Origin: an uncultured Christensenella sp. | Lineage (GTDB): Bacteria > Bacillota > Clostridia > Christensenellales > Borkfalkiaceae | Direction of reading: 5' to 3' | Assembly (NCBI GenBank): GCA_910578195.1 | Contig: CAJTOY010000008.1 | Span: 1 to 57,240 of the forward strand | Length of the DNA: 57,240 nucleotides | Part shown: piece by piece, positions 46,498 to 55,205 of the stretch | Position numbering within the stretch: position 1 is the stretch's first letter | How the letters are laid out: every line of letters starts with the position of its first letter | Translations under genes and position numbers: made by a program | Notes under the pieces: model-generated | What the model was told of the DNA's origin: nothing | The model's database searches: none | The model's input: only the letters and a program-made list of their open reading frames with translations

Positions 46498-49400
46498 ATG
46501 ATTAAAGCAATTAACTGCCCCGCGCTGTCGGCGGCGCTGGAAAAGCTTAAAGGAATAATCGCGAGGAACGAGGCGGACGGCAGAAGAACGATTGTTTTCT
46601 GCGAGGACAGACTTACCCTCGCCGCCGAGCGCACGGTGTGCGCGGCGGTGGGCGGAACATTTTTGGTGTCGGTCTTTACCTTCGCGCGCTTCCTTTCTTC
46701 CGAGCGCGGCAAAAACCCGACGGTTTTGTCCAGCCAGGGCTCGGCGATGGCAATCCGCAGAATAATCGAAGAGAACAAGGACAAGCTGAAACTTTTCGGC
46801 AAGTTTTCGGCGTCTGCGGCGGCGGGTGCGGTTTACGACACAATAGCGCTTTTGTACGCCTCTAAAATTTCCGCCGGGGACGTTAAAAAAGCCGCGGCGG
46901 ACGGACTGCTCGAAAGCAAGCTTCACGACATAGCGGTGATTTACGACGCGTACAACAAATACCTTAAAGAAAGCGGTAAGACCGACCGCAACGCCTACCT
47001 CGGCGAGCTGCCGTCGGTGATTGAAAAAAGCCCGAAAATCGCGGACAGCGACGTCATATTCTTAGGCTTTCAGTCGTTTACGCGCTCCTCGCTCGAATGC
47101 GTGCGCGCGGCGTTCGCTACGGCGAAAGCCGTCTACGGTCTCTTTATCGGCGGCGCTGAGGACATATACGTCAACGAGGGCATTGCGGCGTTTACAGCCG
47201 CCGCCGAGGAGTTCGGCGGCGCGACAACATCGACTGCCGAAAGCGGACTTATTCCCGAAGCCGAGCTGTTGAGGCAGAGTCTTTTCGACCCGTTGAGCTA
47301 CTTCGGGCGCGAGCCCGAACCCGCCGTCAACGTACATATTTTCGAGGCGTCCGACGAGGAAGAGGAGCTTGAATTTATCGCGGCGAGCATAAAAAAGCAC
47401 GTCCTCGACGGCGACGAAAGATACGCGAAAATTTCCGTTATGCTCCCCGACGTGGCGGGCGCGGAGCGGGATATAAGGCGGGTATTCTCGCAGTACCGTA
47501 TCCCATATTACGCCGACAGACGCCACGCGCTATCCGAGCACCCCGTCTGCGCGTTCATAACCGATTATCTCAATTGCGCCTCTTCGGGCTGTTCGTTCAA
47601 GCATACCGACGGGGTAATTTCCTCGCCGCTGTTCCCCGCCGAGCCCGACGACAAGGACATATACCGCAACTATGCGTTGCGCCTCGCGCTGTTTCGCGGC
47701 GGCATAAAGCGCGAGCCCAAAAGGGAGATTACCGAAGGAGCGGGCTTCGATTTCGAGGCGGTGGAGAGGGTCAGAAAAACATTCCTCGAAGGGCTTTCTT
47801 ATATCCCCGCAAAGGGCAATGCCCGCACCATATGCGAGGGTTTGCGCAAAATTTTGATTGAATTTAAGGTAGAGGACAAGCTTAAAAATTTGAGCGACTC
47901 GTTCAAGGACAGCTACCCCACCGCCGCCGAATTCAGCGGGCGGGTGTACGAGGCGACGCTCGGCGTGCTCGCCGAGGCGGAGGAAATCTCGGGGGGCGAG
48001 CCCGTGCAGATTAAGGAGTTTATAAAGATACTCAAAAGCGGTTTCGGCGCGCTCGAAATTTCCCTGATACCGCCCAAGGCGGACGCGGTGTTCGTGGGCG
48101 ATATCGCCGCCACGGCGAACACCGGCAGTAACGTGGTTTTCGCCGCGAGGCTGACGGGCGCGGTGCCCGGCGCAAGCGACGACACCGCCCTTTTGACCGA
48201 CAGAGAAATTGCGGCGCTGGAAAAGGTTAACCTCGACATATCCCCCAAGATACGTCAGGTAAACATGCGCCGCCGCGAGATAATCGCGCTCAATCTGTGC
48301 GCGTTCAAAAAGCATTTATACCTCTCCTATCCCGTCCGCCTCGGCGGCGAGGAAGGGGGGATAAGCGAAATAATTTCCTACGCCTCGGCGGTGTTTTGCA
48401 CGAAGAACGGCGGGCAGATTAAGCCCCTTGATTACAAGCGGCTCGAAAAATCGGGGCTCGCCGTGCCCTACTATTGCAGCGAAAAGCTTCCCGCGCTCAA
48501 ACAGCTTTTCTCGGGCTCTTCGCCCGAGACCGTTTCGTCGGTGTACGAGGTGTTGAAGGAGGGCGGCTTCAAGGCGCAAGCCGATTTGGCGGTAAGCCCG
48601 CCCGCGCCCCGCACGGTGTCGGACGGGCGCGCGCTGTTCGTGACCTACAACTCGATTTCGCCGACCGCGCTCGAAACTTATTTTTCGTGCCCCTACAAAA
48701 ATTTTATGCAACAGGGGCTCAAACTCAAAGAGAGGGAGGAGGGCGCGATGCGCCCCCTCGACACGGGCAACTTCATACATACGGTACTGCAAAGGCTCGC
48801 GCCCGAGCTGGGTGGGATTAAGGACGTAGCCGGGGCGCGGGCACGCGCCGAGGCAATCGCGACCGAACTTTTGGGCTCGCCCGCGTATTCGTCCTTGTCG
48901 TTTTCGAAAAGCGGAGAGTACAACGCCGCCGAGCTCGTCAAAGAGGCGGGCGCGGTTTCGGCGGGAACGTACGAACAGCTTTCGAATTCCCGCTTCACCG
49001 TCGAGCAGACCGAGACGAGGTGCGAAATCCGTCTCGACCGCGGAATTAAAATCGGCGGCAGAATCGACCGCGTCGACAGCTGCGGCGACATGGTCAGAAT
49101 TATCGACTACAAGACGGGCTCGATTGACGCTTCGGCAACTCTCTATTACATGGGGCTGAAATTACAGCTTCCCCTCTACCTCACCGCGGCGGCGGACGGC
49201 AGACGCGCGGTCGGGGCGTATTACTTCCCCGCCTCGGTCGAGTACAAGAGTAAGGCGGACGGCGTTTTCAGATTGCAAGGCTTCATGGACGGCAGCGACG
49301 AGGTGGTGAAAGCCTCCGACTCCACCTTGGAGCCCAAGAAAAAAAGCGCGTACTTCGACGCGTATTTGAGCGGCAAAAAGCTCGACTCGGCGATGGAAGC

Positions 49401-49635
49401 CGACGAGTTCAACGACTTTATAAAATACTCCGCGCTGGTGGCGAAAAGCGGCACGGCGGAAATGCTGGGCGGCAATATCGCGCCGTCGCCCGTGACCGAC
49501 GCGTGCAACTACTGCAAGATGGGCGGAAGCTGCGGCTTCGCCGTCGGTACGGACGGAGCGGAGCGCTCGGTAAGAAGCGTCAAGTGCACGGAGATTTCCG
49601 GGCTTGTCCGCAAGGAAAGGGGGGAGAAGGAATGA
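46498..49635 (+). CDS. addB: AddB/RexB-type nuclease subunit
   Basis: A 1045-residue subunit of the helicase-nuclease that processes double-strand breaks. The start is ATG 46498; the open frame runs further upstream through the promoter. The N-terminal helicase-like part lacks the Walker A motif that Bacillus AddB has, as in RexB proteins. The C-terminal PD-(D/E)XK nuclease shows TALETYFSCPYKNFM, GNFIHTVLQ, GRIDRVD and IIDYKTGS. C731 with C1003, C1006 and C1012 should hold the 4Fe-4S cluster. Its stop overlaps the addA start (ATGA). Confidence 0.94.
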   Translation: MIKAINCPALSAALEKLKGIIARNEADGRRTIVFCEDRLTLAAERTVCAAVGGTFLVSVFTFARFLSSERGKNPTVLSSQGSAMAIRRIIEENKDKLKLFGKFSASAAAGAVYDTIALLYASKISAGDVKKAAADGLLESKLHDIAVIYDAYNKYLKESGKTDRNAYLGELPSVIEKSPKIADSDVIFLGFQSFTRSSLECVRAAFATAKAVYGLFIGGAEDIYVNEGIAAFTAAAEEFGGATTSTAESGLIPEAELLRQSLFDPLSYFGREPEPAVNVHIFEASDEEEELEFIAASIKKHVLDGDERYAKISVMLPDVAGAERDIRRVFSQYRIPYYADRRHALSEHPVCAFITDYLNCASSGCSFKHTDGVISSPLFPAEPDDKDIYRNYALRLALFRGGIKREPKREITEGAGFDFEAVERVRKTFLEGLSYIPAKGNARTICEGLRKILIEFKVEDKLKNLSDSFKDSYPTAAEFSGRVYEATLGVLAEAEEISGGEPVQIKEFIKILKSGFGALEISLIPPKADAVFVGDIAATANTGSNVVFAARLTGAVPGASDDTALLTDREIAALEKVNLDISPKIRQVNMRRREIIALNLCAFKKHLYLSYPVRLGGEEGGISEIISYASAVFCTKNGGQIKPLDYKRLEKSGLAVPYYCSEKLPALKQLFSGSSPETVSSVYEVLKEGGFKAQADLAVSPPAPRTVSDGRALFVTYNSISPTALETYFSCPYKNFMQQGLKLKEREEGAMRPLDTGNFIHTVLQRLAPELGGIKDVAGARARAEAIATELLGSPAYSSLSFSKSGEYNAAELVKEAGAVSAGTYEQLSNSRFTVEQTETRCEIRLDRGIKIGGRIDRVDSCGDMVRIIDYKTGSIDASATLYYMGLKLQLPLYLTAAADGRRAVGAYYFPASVEYKSKADGVFRLQGFMDGSDEVVKASDSTLEPKKKSAYFDAYLSGKKLDSAMEADEFNDFIKYSALVAKSGTAEMLGGNIAPSPVTDACNYCKMGGSCGFAVGTDGAERSVRSVKCTEISGLVRKERGEKE

Positions 49636-52600
49636 CCTTAACCGAAGAACAGCGCGCCGCGATAGACAGCGCGGGCAAGACGATAGTTTCGGCTTCGGCG
49701 GGCAGCGGCAAGACCTTCGTAATGATACAAAAGCTTGTCGCGGCAATAGAAAGCGGCGTCGACCTCGACAACGTGCTCGCGGTGACGTTCACCAAAAAAG
49801 CCGCGGCGCAAATGAAGGAAAAGCTGCGCGCCGCGATAATTTCGAGAATGGAGAACGCCGACGGCGAAACGCGGTCAAAGCTGAAAATCCAGCTTTCCAA
49901 AATTTCCTCGGCGAGCATTTCCACCATACACTCCTTTTGCGGCAAGCTTCTCAGAACTTACTTTTACACGGTCGGCATAGACGGCACGTTCGACATAATT
50001 TCGGCGGACGACGCGACGGCGAAGGAGTACAAAAACGAAGTGCTCGACAGACTGTTCGAGCGGTACTATGCTTCGGACAACGAGGATTTTAAGACCCTTT
50101 TGAAGTGCTACCGCAAGAAGAGAAGCGACTTGTATTTAAAAAATCTCATACTTTCGGCGTACTCGAAACTGCGCCTCGACGCCGACTATAAAAGCGTTTT
50201 TATAAAGTGCTCGGCGCTGTATACCGAGGAGGGCTTTGAAAAGGTTTGCGGCGGGCTAAAAGAGACGGCAAGAGAGAAATATCTCGCGTTGAAAGACGCG
50301 GTTATCGAGTTTTCTTTAAACTTTCAAAGCGCCAACGAGGGATATAAAAAGATATTCGCGGAAATGGTTTCCGCCCTCGAAAGTATGGCTGACGCCGACA
50401 TATTCGCGCCCCAATTGCCCCTCGCGCTCACGCGCAAGCCCGTCGACAAGACCGAGGCGGAGAAGGAAGCGGGCGAGGAATACAAAAAATTCCGCGAGGA
50501 TATAGCCTCGCGCTACAAGGCGGTGCGCGGCGATATAGTCGACCGAGAAACCGAGCTTTCGCGTTTTCTGCAAAGCGGGCGTGCCGCGAAGGCGTTTTTG
50601 AACGTATTACTTGAATTCGACGCGGAATATGGGGCGGTCAAGCGCGAAGAGAACAAATTAGATTACGACGATTTGGAGCATCTCACCCTCGAACTTTTAA
50701 AGGACAGAGAGGTGCTCGGCGAAATCAACGCGAAATATACCTGCGTGTTCGTCGACGAATATCAGGACGTTAACCCCGTGCAGGAGGAAATTATAACCCG
50801 AGCGGGCGGGGAGAACGTGTTCCTCGTCGGCGACGTTAAGCAAGCCATCTACGGCTTCCGCGGCAGTAAGTCGCTTTTCTTCGCGGAAAAGTACGACCGC
50901 TTCGAAGGGGGCGGCGGAAGCGCGCTGAGACTGTCGAGCAACTTCCGCTCGGCTGACGGAGTGCTCGATTTCGTGAACCCCGTATTTTCGCAAATCATGA
51001 CCGCGAAAAGCTGCGGCTTCGACTATTCGCGCGGCAGTATTATGCGGGCGGGCGGGGGATATCCCGCGGGCGACGGCAAGACCGAAATTCACGTTTTCGG
51101 CAAGGACGAGGAGGAAAAGCGCGAACTCGAAGTCTACTCGGTAAAGTCCGACGGCAAGGAGGTCAGGCACTCGCGCGAGGGGCTCGCCGTGCTCGAAATA
51201 GTGAGAAGGGAGCTTCAATCAAAGCACTTCGATTTGAAGTCGGGCGGGTACGTCGACACGCAGGCGGGCGACATCTGCATACTCACCCGCAAGCGCAACA
51301 AAAGCGCCGCCGAGATTGTGCGGGCGCTGACCGACGCGGGTTACGGCGTTTCGGGCGCGCAGGAGGCGGACATAACCTCCCGCCCCGAGGTGCGGCAGAT
51401 GCTCGACATACTTTCTTATATAGACAACGCGCGGCAGGACATACCGCTGACCACCGCGCTTCTATCTCCGATAGGCGGGCTTTCTTGCGACGAGCTTGCG
51501 ACAATCCGCATTACCGCGAGAAACGGAAAGCTTCCGTTCAGAGACTGCTGTAAAAGATATGCCGAGCTGTTTTCCAACCCCCTTTCGATAAAGCTGAATA
51601 AATTTTACGCGCGCATAGAAAGGCTTCGCGCGCTGTCCGAAATTCTGACCGCCGCCGAAATTATCGACAAGATAATGGAGGGCACGGGGTTGGAGGCGGT
51701 GTATTCCGCAGAGGGGGGCGCAAAGCTCAAAAACGTGAGAAGGCTCGCCGCCGAGGGCGCGGGGCTCGGCGTTTCTGCGTTTCTTGCGCGGCTGAAAGAC
51801 GGCTTGGAAATTTCCGCGCCCTCGGCGGCTTCCACGGACAGCATAAAGATTATGACCATGCACGCGAGCAAGGGGCTTGAATTCCCCGTGGTGATAATCG
51901 CCGACGTGTGCGCCGCATACCGCGGAAGGGAGCAGAACGAACTGCCCTTCGACGGCGAGTACGGCTTCGCGCCGAAGTATTTCGACAGTGAAAACATGCT
52001 TACCTCGACCACGGTTTTAAGGCGGCTTTTCAACGAGCGCACGAAGCGCGAGGAGCTGAAAAACGAGCTCAACCTCTTCTACGTTGCGTGCACACGCGCG
52101 ATGTGCAATCTGCATGTGATGGCTTCCGAGCTAAAACCTTTCAACCCGCTCGACGCGGAGGAGGCGGGGTGCTACGCCGACTTGTTCGACATGTCGAAAT
52201 ATTCGCCCGAAATTCTGCCGCTCCCCGACGAAATTAAAAAAAGCGGGCGCGCGACCTTGATTTCCTCGCCCGACCCCGAGCTGAAAGAGAGAATACAGTC
52301 GAGATTTATGAAGGAGTACGGGCGCGCCGACAGCGTAAATCTGCCCGTCAAAAGCTCGGCTTCGGCGATACTCCGTCTCTCCGAGGACGAGCCTTGCTTC
52401 CGCACGCCCGAGCTGTTTTCGGGCGAGGGCGAAACCAACACCGACGCGGGCACGGCGTATCACAGATTTTTGGAACTGTGCGATTTCAAAATCAAAACCG
52501 CCGACGAAATCAAAGAGGAACTTCGGGAATTTTTGAATAGCGGGCGCATATCCGCGGCGCAATACGAATTGCTCGACCCCGCGAACCTCTCGGAGATACT

Positions 52601-52934
52601 GAATATGCCCGTCTTTGCAAACCTTGAAAAAGGCAGACTTTTCAGAGAACAGGAATTCTTGTGCCGCCTACCCGCGAAGGAAATATTCGACACCCCCGCA
52701 GACGACGGAGTGCTTTTGCAGGGTGCAATCGACTTGCTCGCCGAAACGAAAGACGGTTATCTGATAATCGACTATAAGTATTCGCGCAAGACCGACGAGC
52801 AGTTATTGTCGTCTTATTCGCGCCAACTCGCGCTGTATAAAAAGGCGGTCGCGCTTATAATGCGCGTCGAGGAAAGCAGTATCGGCACGGTAATAGTAAA
52901 CATATTTAAGAAGCGACAAATTAATTTATTTTAA
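49632..52934 (+). CDS. addA: AddA-type helicase/nuclease subunit
   Basis: A 1100-residue UvrD-type helicase with C-terminal nuclease. The start is ATG 49632 behind GGGGAGAAGG; the longer frame from 49503 overlaps addB and is rejected. Motifs: Walker A SASAGSGKT (20-28), DEYQDVNPVQEEI, LVGDVKQAIYGFRGS, TMHASKGLEFPVVIIAD and VACTRA. The RecB-like nuclease has QGAIDLLAE and IIDYKYSRKTDEQLL near residues 1030-1055, then SRQLALYKKAV. With AddB it resects broken DNA for recombination. Confidence 0.96.
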   Translation: MTLTEEQRAAIDSAGKTIVSASAGSGKTFVMIQKLVAAIESGVDLDNVLAVTFTKKAAAQMKEKLRAAIISRMENADGETRSKLKIQLSKISSASISTIHSFCGKLLRTYFYTVGIDGTFDIISADDATAKEYKNEVLDRLFERYYASDNEDFKTLLKCYRKKRSDLYLKNLILSAYSKLRLDADYKSVFIKCSALYTEEGFEKVCGGLKETAREKYLALKDAVIEFSLNFQSANEGYKKIFAEMVSALESMADADIFAPQLPLALTRKPVDKTEAEKEAGEEYKKFREDIASRYKAVRGDIVDRETELSRFLQSGRAAKAFLNVLLEFDAEYGAVKREENKLDYDDLEHLTLELLKDREVLGEINAKYTCVFVDEYQDVNPVQEEIITRAGGENVFLVGDVKQAIYGFRGSKSLFFAEKYDRFEGGGGSALRLSSNFRSADGVLDFVNPVFSQIMTAKSCGFDYSRGSIMRAGGGYPAGDGKTEIHVFGKDEEEKRELEVYSVKSDGKEVRHSREGLAVLEIVRRELQSKHFDLKSGGYVDTQAGDICILTRKRNKSAAEIVRALTDAGYGVSGAQEADITSRPEVRQMLDILSYIDNARQDIPLTTALLSPIGGLSCDELATIRITARNGKLPFRDCCKRYAELFSNPLSIKLNKFYARIERLRALSEILTAAEIIDKIMEGTGLEAVYSAEGGAKLKNVRRLAAEGAGLGVSAFLARLKDGLEISAPSAASTDSIKIMTMHASKGLEFPVVIIADVCAAYRGREQNELPFDGEYGFAPKYFDSENMLTSTTVLRRLFNERTKREELKNELNLFYVACTRAMCNLHVMASELKPFNPLDAEEAGCYADLFDMSKYSPEILPLPDEIKKSGRATLISSPDPELKERIQSRFMKEYGRADSVNLPVKSSASAILRLSEDEPCFRTPELFSGEGETNTDAGTAYHRFLELCDFKIKTADEIKEELREFLNSGRISAAQYELLDPANLSEILNMPVFANLEKGRLFREQEFLCRLPAKEIFDTPADDGVLLQGAIDLLAETKDGYLIIDYKYSRKTDEQLLSSYSRQLALYKKAVALIMRVEESSIGTVIVNIFKKRQINLF

Positions 52935-52940
52935 GCCAAA

Positions 52941-52980
52941 ATATCCGTCCTTTTGCATTGAAAGGACGGATATAATTTAT
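52941..52980 (+). terminator. Terminator after addA, overlapping a -10-like box
   Basis: ATATCCGTCCTTT pairs with AAAGGACGGATAT (52941-52973) and is followed by AATTTATT. The tail also reads TATAAT (52971-52976), 8 bases before the next ATG. Confidence 0.75.
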
Positions 52981-52984
52981 TCAT

Positions 52985-53605
52985 ATGTCGGATTTTTTTA
53001 ATAATATTTTCAGCTCGCTCAAAAACATTCCTTTCGACACGCTCATTCTGACCGTGTGGGGTTCGTTCGGGGCGATATTCGTTTTGTCACTCGCACTTTG
53101 CATTTTCACGACCAAAATAAAGACGGCGTCAAAGCGCCCCTTTCTGTGTCTGGTAAACGCTTTTACGGCGGTCACGTTAGCGGCGTTTTTGACCGCTAAC
53201 GAACTTCCTCAGTCGGTGCTCGCGACCGCGCTTTTCTGGTTCGCGGGGTATTTCGCTTACGGCGTTTTGTGCTTCTTCACCCAGCCCGCCCGTCCTCAGC
53301 CCGTCGCGCCCGTCGCCATTTCGGCTTTGCCCGCCGCAGTCCCCCAACAGAAAGCGGGGGCGGGCACGGTAATCCGCACCGACACTCCCGCGGCGAAAAG
53401 CAGCGTAAGGCTCGAACACGCCATATCGGTCACCGACAAGCTTTTGCAAAAGAACCTCGGCAAGGGCGACAGACAAGAACTTGAAAAGCTTAAAAACACC
53501 CTCGCCGTACTCCAAATGAAGGGCACGCTTTCGCCCGCCGAGTCGGATATCCTCAACGATAATTTTAACGCGCTGTTGAAGCTTATGGCTAAATATAATG
53601 TTTAG
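52985..53605 (+). CDS. Three-helix membrane protein with helical cytoplasmic tail
   Basis: A 206-residue protein with about three membrane helices (23-43, 57-77, 84-100), a Pro/Ala-rich linker and a helical tail (SVTDKLLQKNLGKGDRQELE, KLKNTLAVLQMKG). No clear ribosome site precedes the ATG, which lies 8 bases after a TATAAT in the tail of the addA terminator. No family recognised. Its end overlaps the convergent PRC-barrel gene by 4 bases. Confidence 0.8.
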   Translation: MSDFFNNIFSSLKNIPFDTLILTVWGSFGAIFVLSLALCIFTTKIKTASKRPFLCLVNAFTAVTLAAFLTANELPQSVLATALFWFAGYFAYGVLCFFTQPARPQPVAPVAISALPAAVPQQKAGAGTVIRTDTPAAKSSVRLEHAISVTDKLLQKNLGKGDRQELEKLKNTLAVLQMKGTLSPAESDILNDNFNALLKLMAKYNV

Positions 53606-54111
53606 AAGGTTTTTAAGTTCGCCTGCACATATTCCCCGTGCTTTTCCGCTTTTTCAAGGGTTTCGGGGGTGAGCGGCGTGCCCTTTCTTATAATTATTCT
53701 GCCGTTTTTCTTGACGTCGCTTTTAAGCACGCGCGCGCTGCTTTTAACTATTACCGCGTCTCCGCAGACGATATCGTCGGCGGAGAATTTTTTTGCGCCC
53801 GAATGGGCGAAGAGAAGCACGTTTTTCTCCGCGGTGAAATCGGTCAGTCTGCCGAGGTACGCCCCTTCGCAGTCGAACACGGGCTTGCCGAGTCGAAGAG
53901 GCTCGCCCGCCGCGCCCTTTCCGCCGTCGACGTAGACTATCTTTTCCTTGACCGACTTGACGCTGTCCGCGTCGATTGTGAACCTCTTTTCGTTTTCGTC
54001 GGCGCAAGTGTAGCTTACGATTTTTCCGCCGCTCACGTTCACCGACAGAACGTAGCCTTTTTTGCCCGCCGTGCTCAGCGTTTCTTTGCCGTATAAAATT
54101 GAAACTTTCAT
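53602..54111 (-). CDS. PRC-barrel-like protein
   Basis: A 169-residue soluble protein. The block GKPVFDCEGAYLGRLTDF (about 75-92) is a PRC-barrel signature; an N-terminal block (LYGKETLSTAGKKGYVLSVN) may be a second, degenerate barrel. The C-terminal helix ends TLEKAEKHGEYVQANLKTF. Such proteins in Bacillota appear near cell-division or sporulation genes (family knowledge), but the context here gives no clue. GAGGTG precedes the ATG. Confidence 0.78.
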   Translation of the reverse strand: MKVSILYGKETLSTAGKKGYVLSVNVSGGKIVSYTCADENEKRFTIDADSVKSVKEKIVYVDGGKGAAGEPLRLGKPVFDCEGAYLGRLTDFTAEKNVLLFAHSGAKKFSADDIVCGDAVIVKSSARVLKSDVKKNGRIIIRKGTPLTPETLEKAEKHGEYVQANLKTF

Positions 54112-54147
54112 TTAATCACCTCACGCTTTATAATACTTTTCTTACAG

Positions 54148-54214
54148 CCGTGAAATTACACGGTATAATATACGTTTTTGTCGAATTGACAAAAGGGCAA
54201 TCATAAGCTATAAT
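54148..54214 (+). promoter_or_regulatory. Promoter of the ankyrin operon with upstream inverted repeat
   Basis: TTGACA (54186-54191), 17 bases, TATAAT (54209-54214), then CGGAGGAACGCC before the ATG. Upstream CCGTG-AAATTA-CACGG (54148-54163) is followed by another TATAAT at 54164-54169. Confidence 0.75.
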
Positions 54215-54233
54215 ACGGATACGGAGGAACGCC

Positions 54234-55205
54234 ATGGAACAACTTTTGTTAAAAGCCTGCCAGAACGGACAAAAAGGGGTAGTGCTTGCATTCTTGAAAA
54301 AAGAGGGATTGAACGTAAACGCAGTCGATAAGGACGGCTATTCGCCCCTGCATTACGCTTGCCTTAAAGGCTATAAGGACATAGTAAAATTACTTATCGA
54401 AAAGGGCGCGGACGCTGGCGCGATAACCAACCGCAGCGCGACGCCCTTACAGCTTGCGTGCGTTTCGGGCAACAAGGAAATAATAAAATTATTGCTCGAC
54501 GCGGGCGCGGACATCAACGCGACCGACAAGGCGGGCAAGACCCCGCTCGTATACGCGGCGGAGGCGAAGAAAGCCGACGCGGCGAAGTACCTTCTGGAAC
54601 TCGGCGCGGACGCGAACATTACCGACAACGACGGGCGCAAGGCGCTCGATTACGCGAACGCGTTCGGGCTTGTCCAGCTTATCGAGGTGTTGTCTGTGCC
54701 GACGGGCGACAGGGATTCGCACGGCAACACCGCCCTTCATCAGGCTTGTTTCAACGGTCAGTCGGAGGTAGTCAAGGCCATGCTTGCGAAAAACAAAGCC
54801 GACATTAACGCGCGCAACGACTACAAGTGCACGCCCCTCTACGCCGCGTGCGAGGAGGACAATCTTCTCATTGCCGAACTTTTAATCGAGGCGGGCGCGG
54901 ACGTGAACATCAGCGGCCGTTACGGCAATTCGCCCCTGCATATTGCCGCGCGAAACAACAACGAAAAGCTTGTAAACCGCTTGCTTGCAAGCGGCGCGAA
55001 GATAAACGAGCGCAACGAGGACGGCGACACCCCGCTAATTATTTCCGCCGAGCACGGGTTTAATTTTATCGTCGGCGCGCTGCTCGAAAAGGGCGCGGAT
55101 TTTACCTGCGCCGACCAACTCGGGCATACCGCGCTGTACTACGCCTCCGAAAAGGGCTTTAACGACATTGTCGAAAAACTCATTGTAGCGGGGGCGGAAA
55201 ACTGA
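54234..55205 (+). CDS. Ankyrin-repeat protein 1
   Basis: A 323-residue protein built of about nine ankyrin repeats (DGYSPLHYACLKGYKDIVKL, NRSATPLQLACVSGNKEIIK type) from residue 1 to the end. No signal peptide, membrane helix or enzyme domain is present. It should be a cytoplasmic protein-binding scaffold. The stop overlaps the start of a second ankyrin gene (TGATG), so the two are translationally coupled and probably act together. Confidence 0.93.
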   Translation: MEQLLLKACQNGQKGVVLAFLKKEGLNVNAVDKDGYSPLHYACLKGYKDIVKLLIEKGADAGAITNRSATPLQLACVSGNKEIIKLLLDAGADINATDKAGKTPLVYAAEAKKADAAKYLLELGADANITDNDGRKALDYANAFGLVQLIEVLSVPTGDRDSHGNTALHQACFNGQSEVVKAMLAKNKADINARNDYKCTPLYAACEEDNLLIAELLIEAGADVNISGRYGNSPLHIAARNNNEKLVNRLLASGAKINERNEDGDTPLIISAEHGFNFIVGALLEKGADFTCADQLGHTALYYASEKGFNDIVEKLIVAGAEN

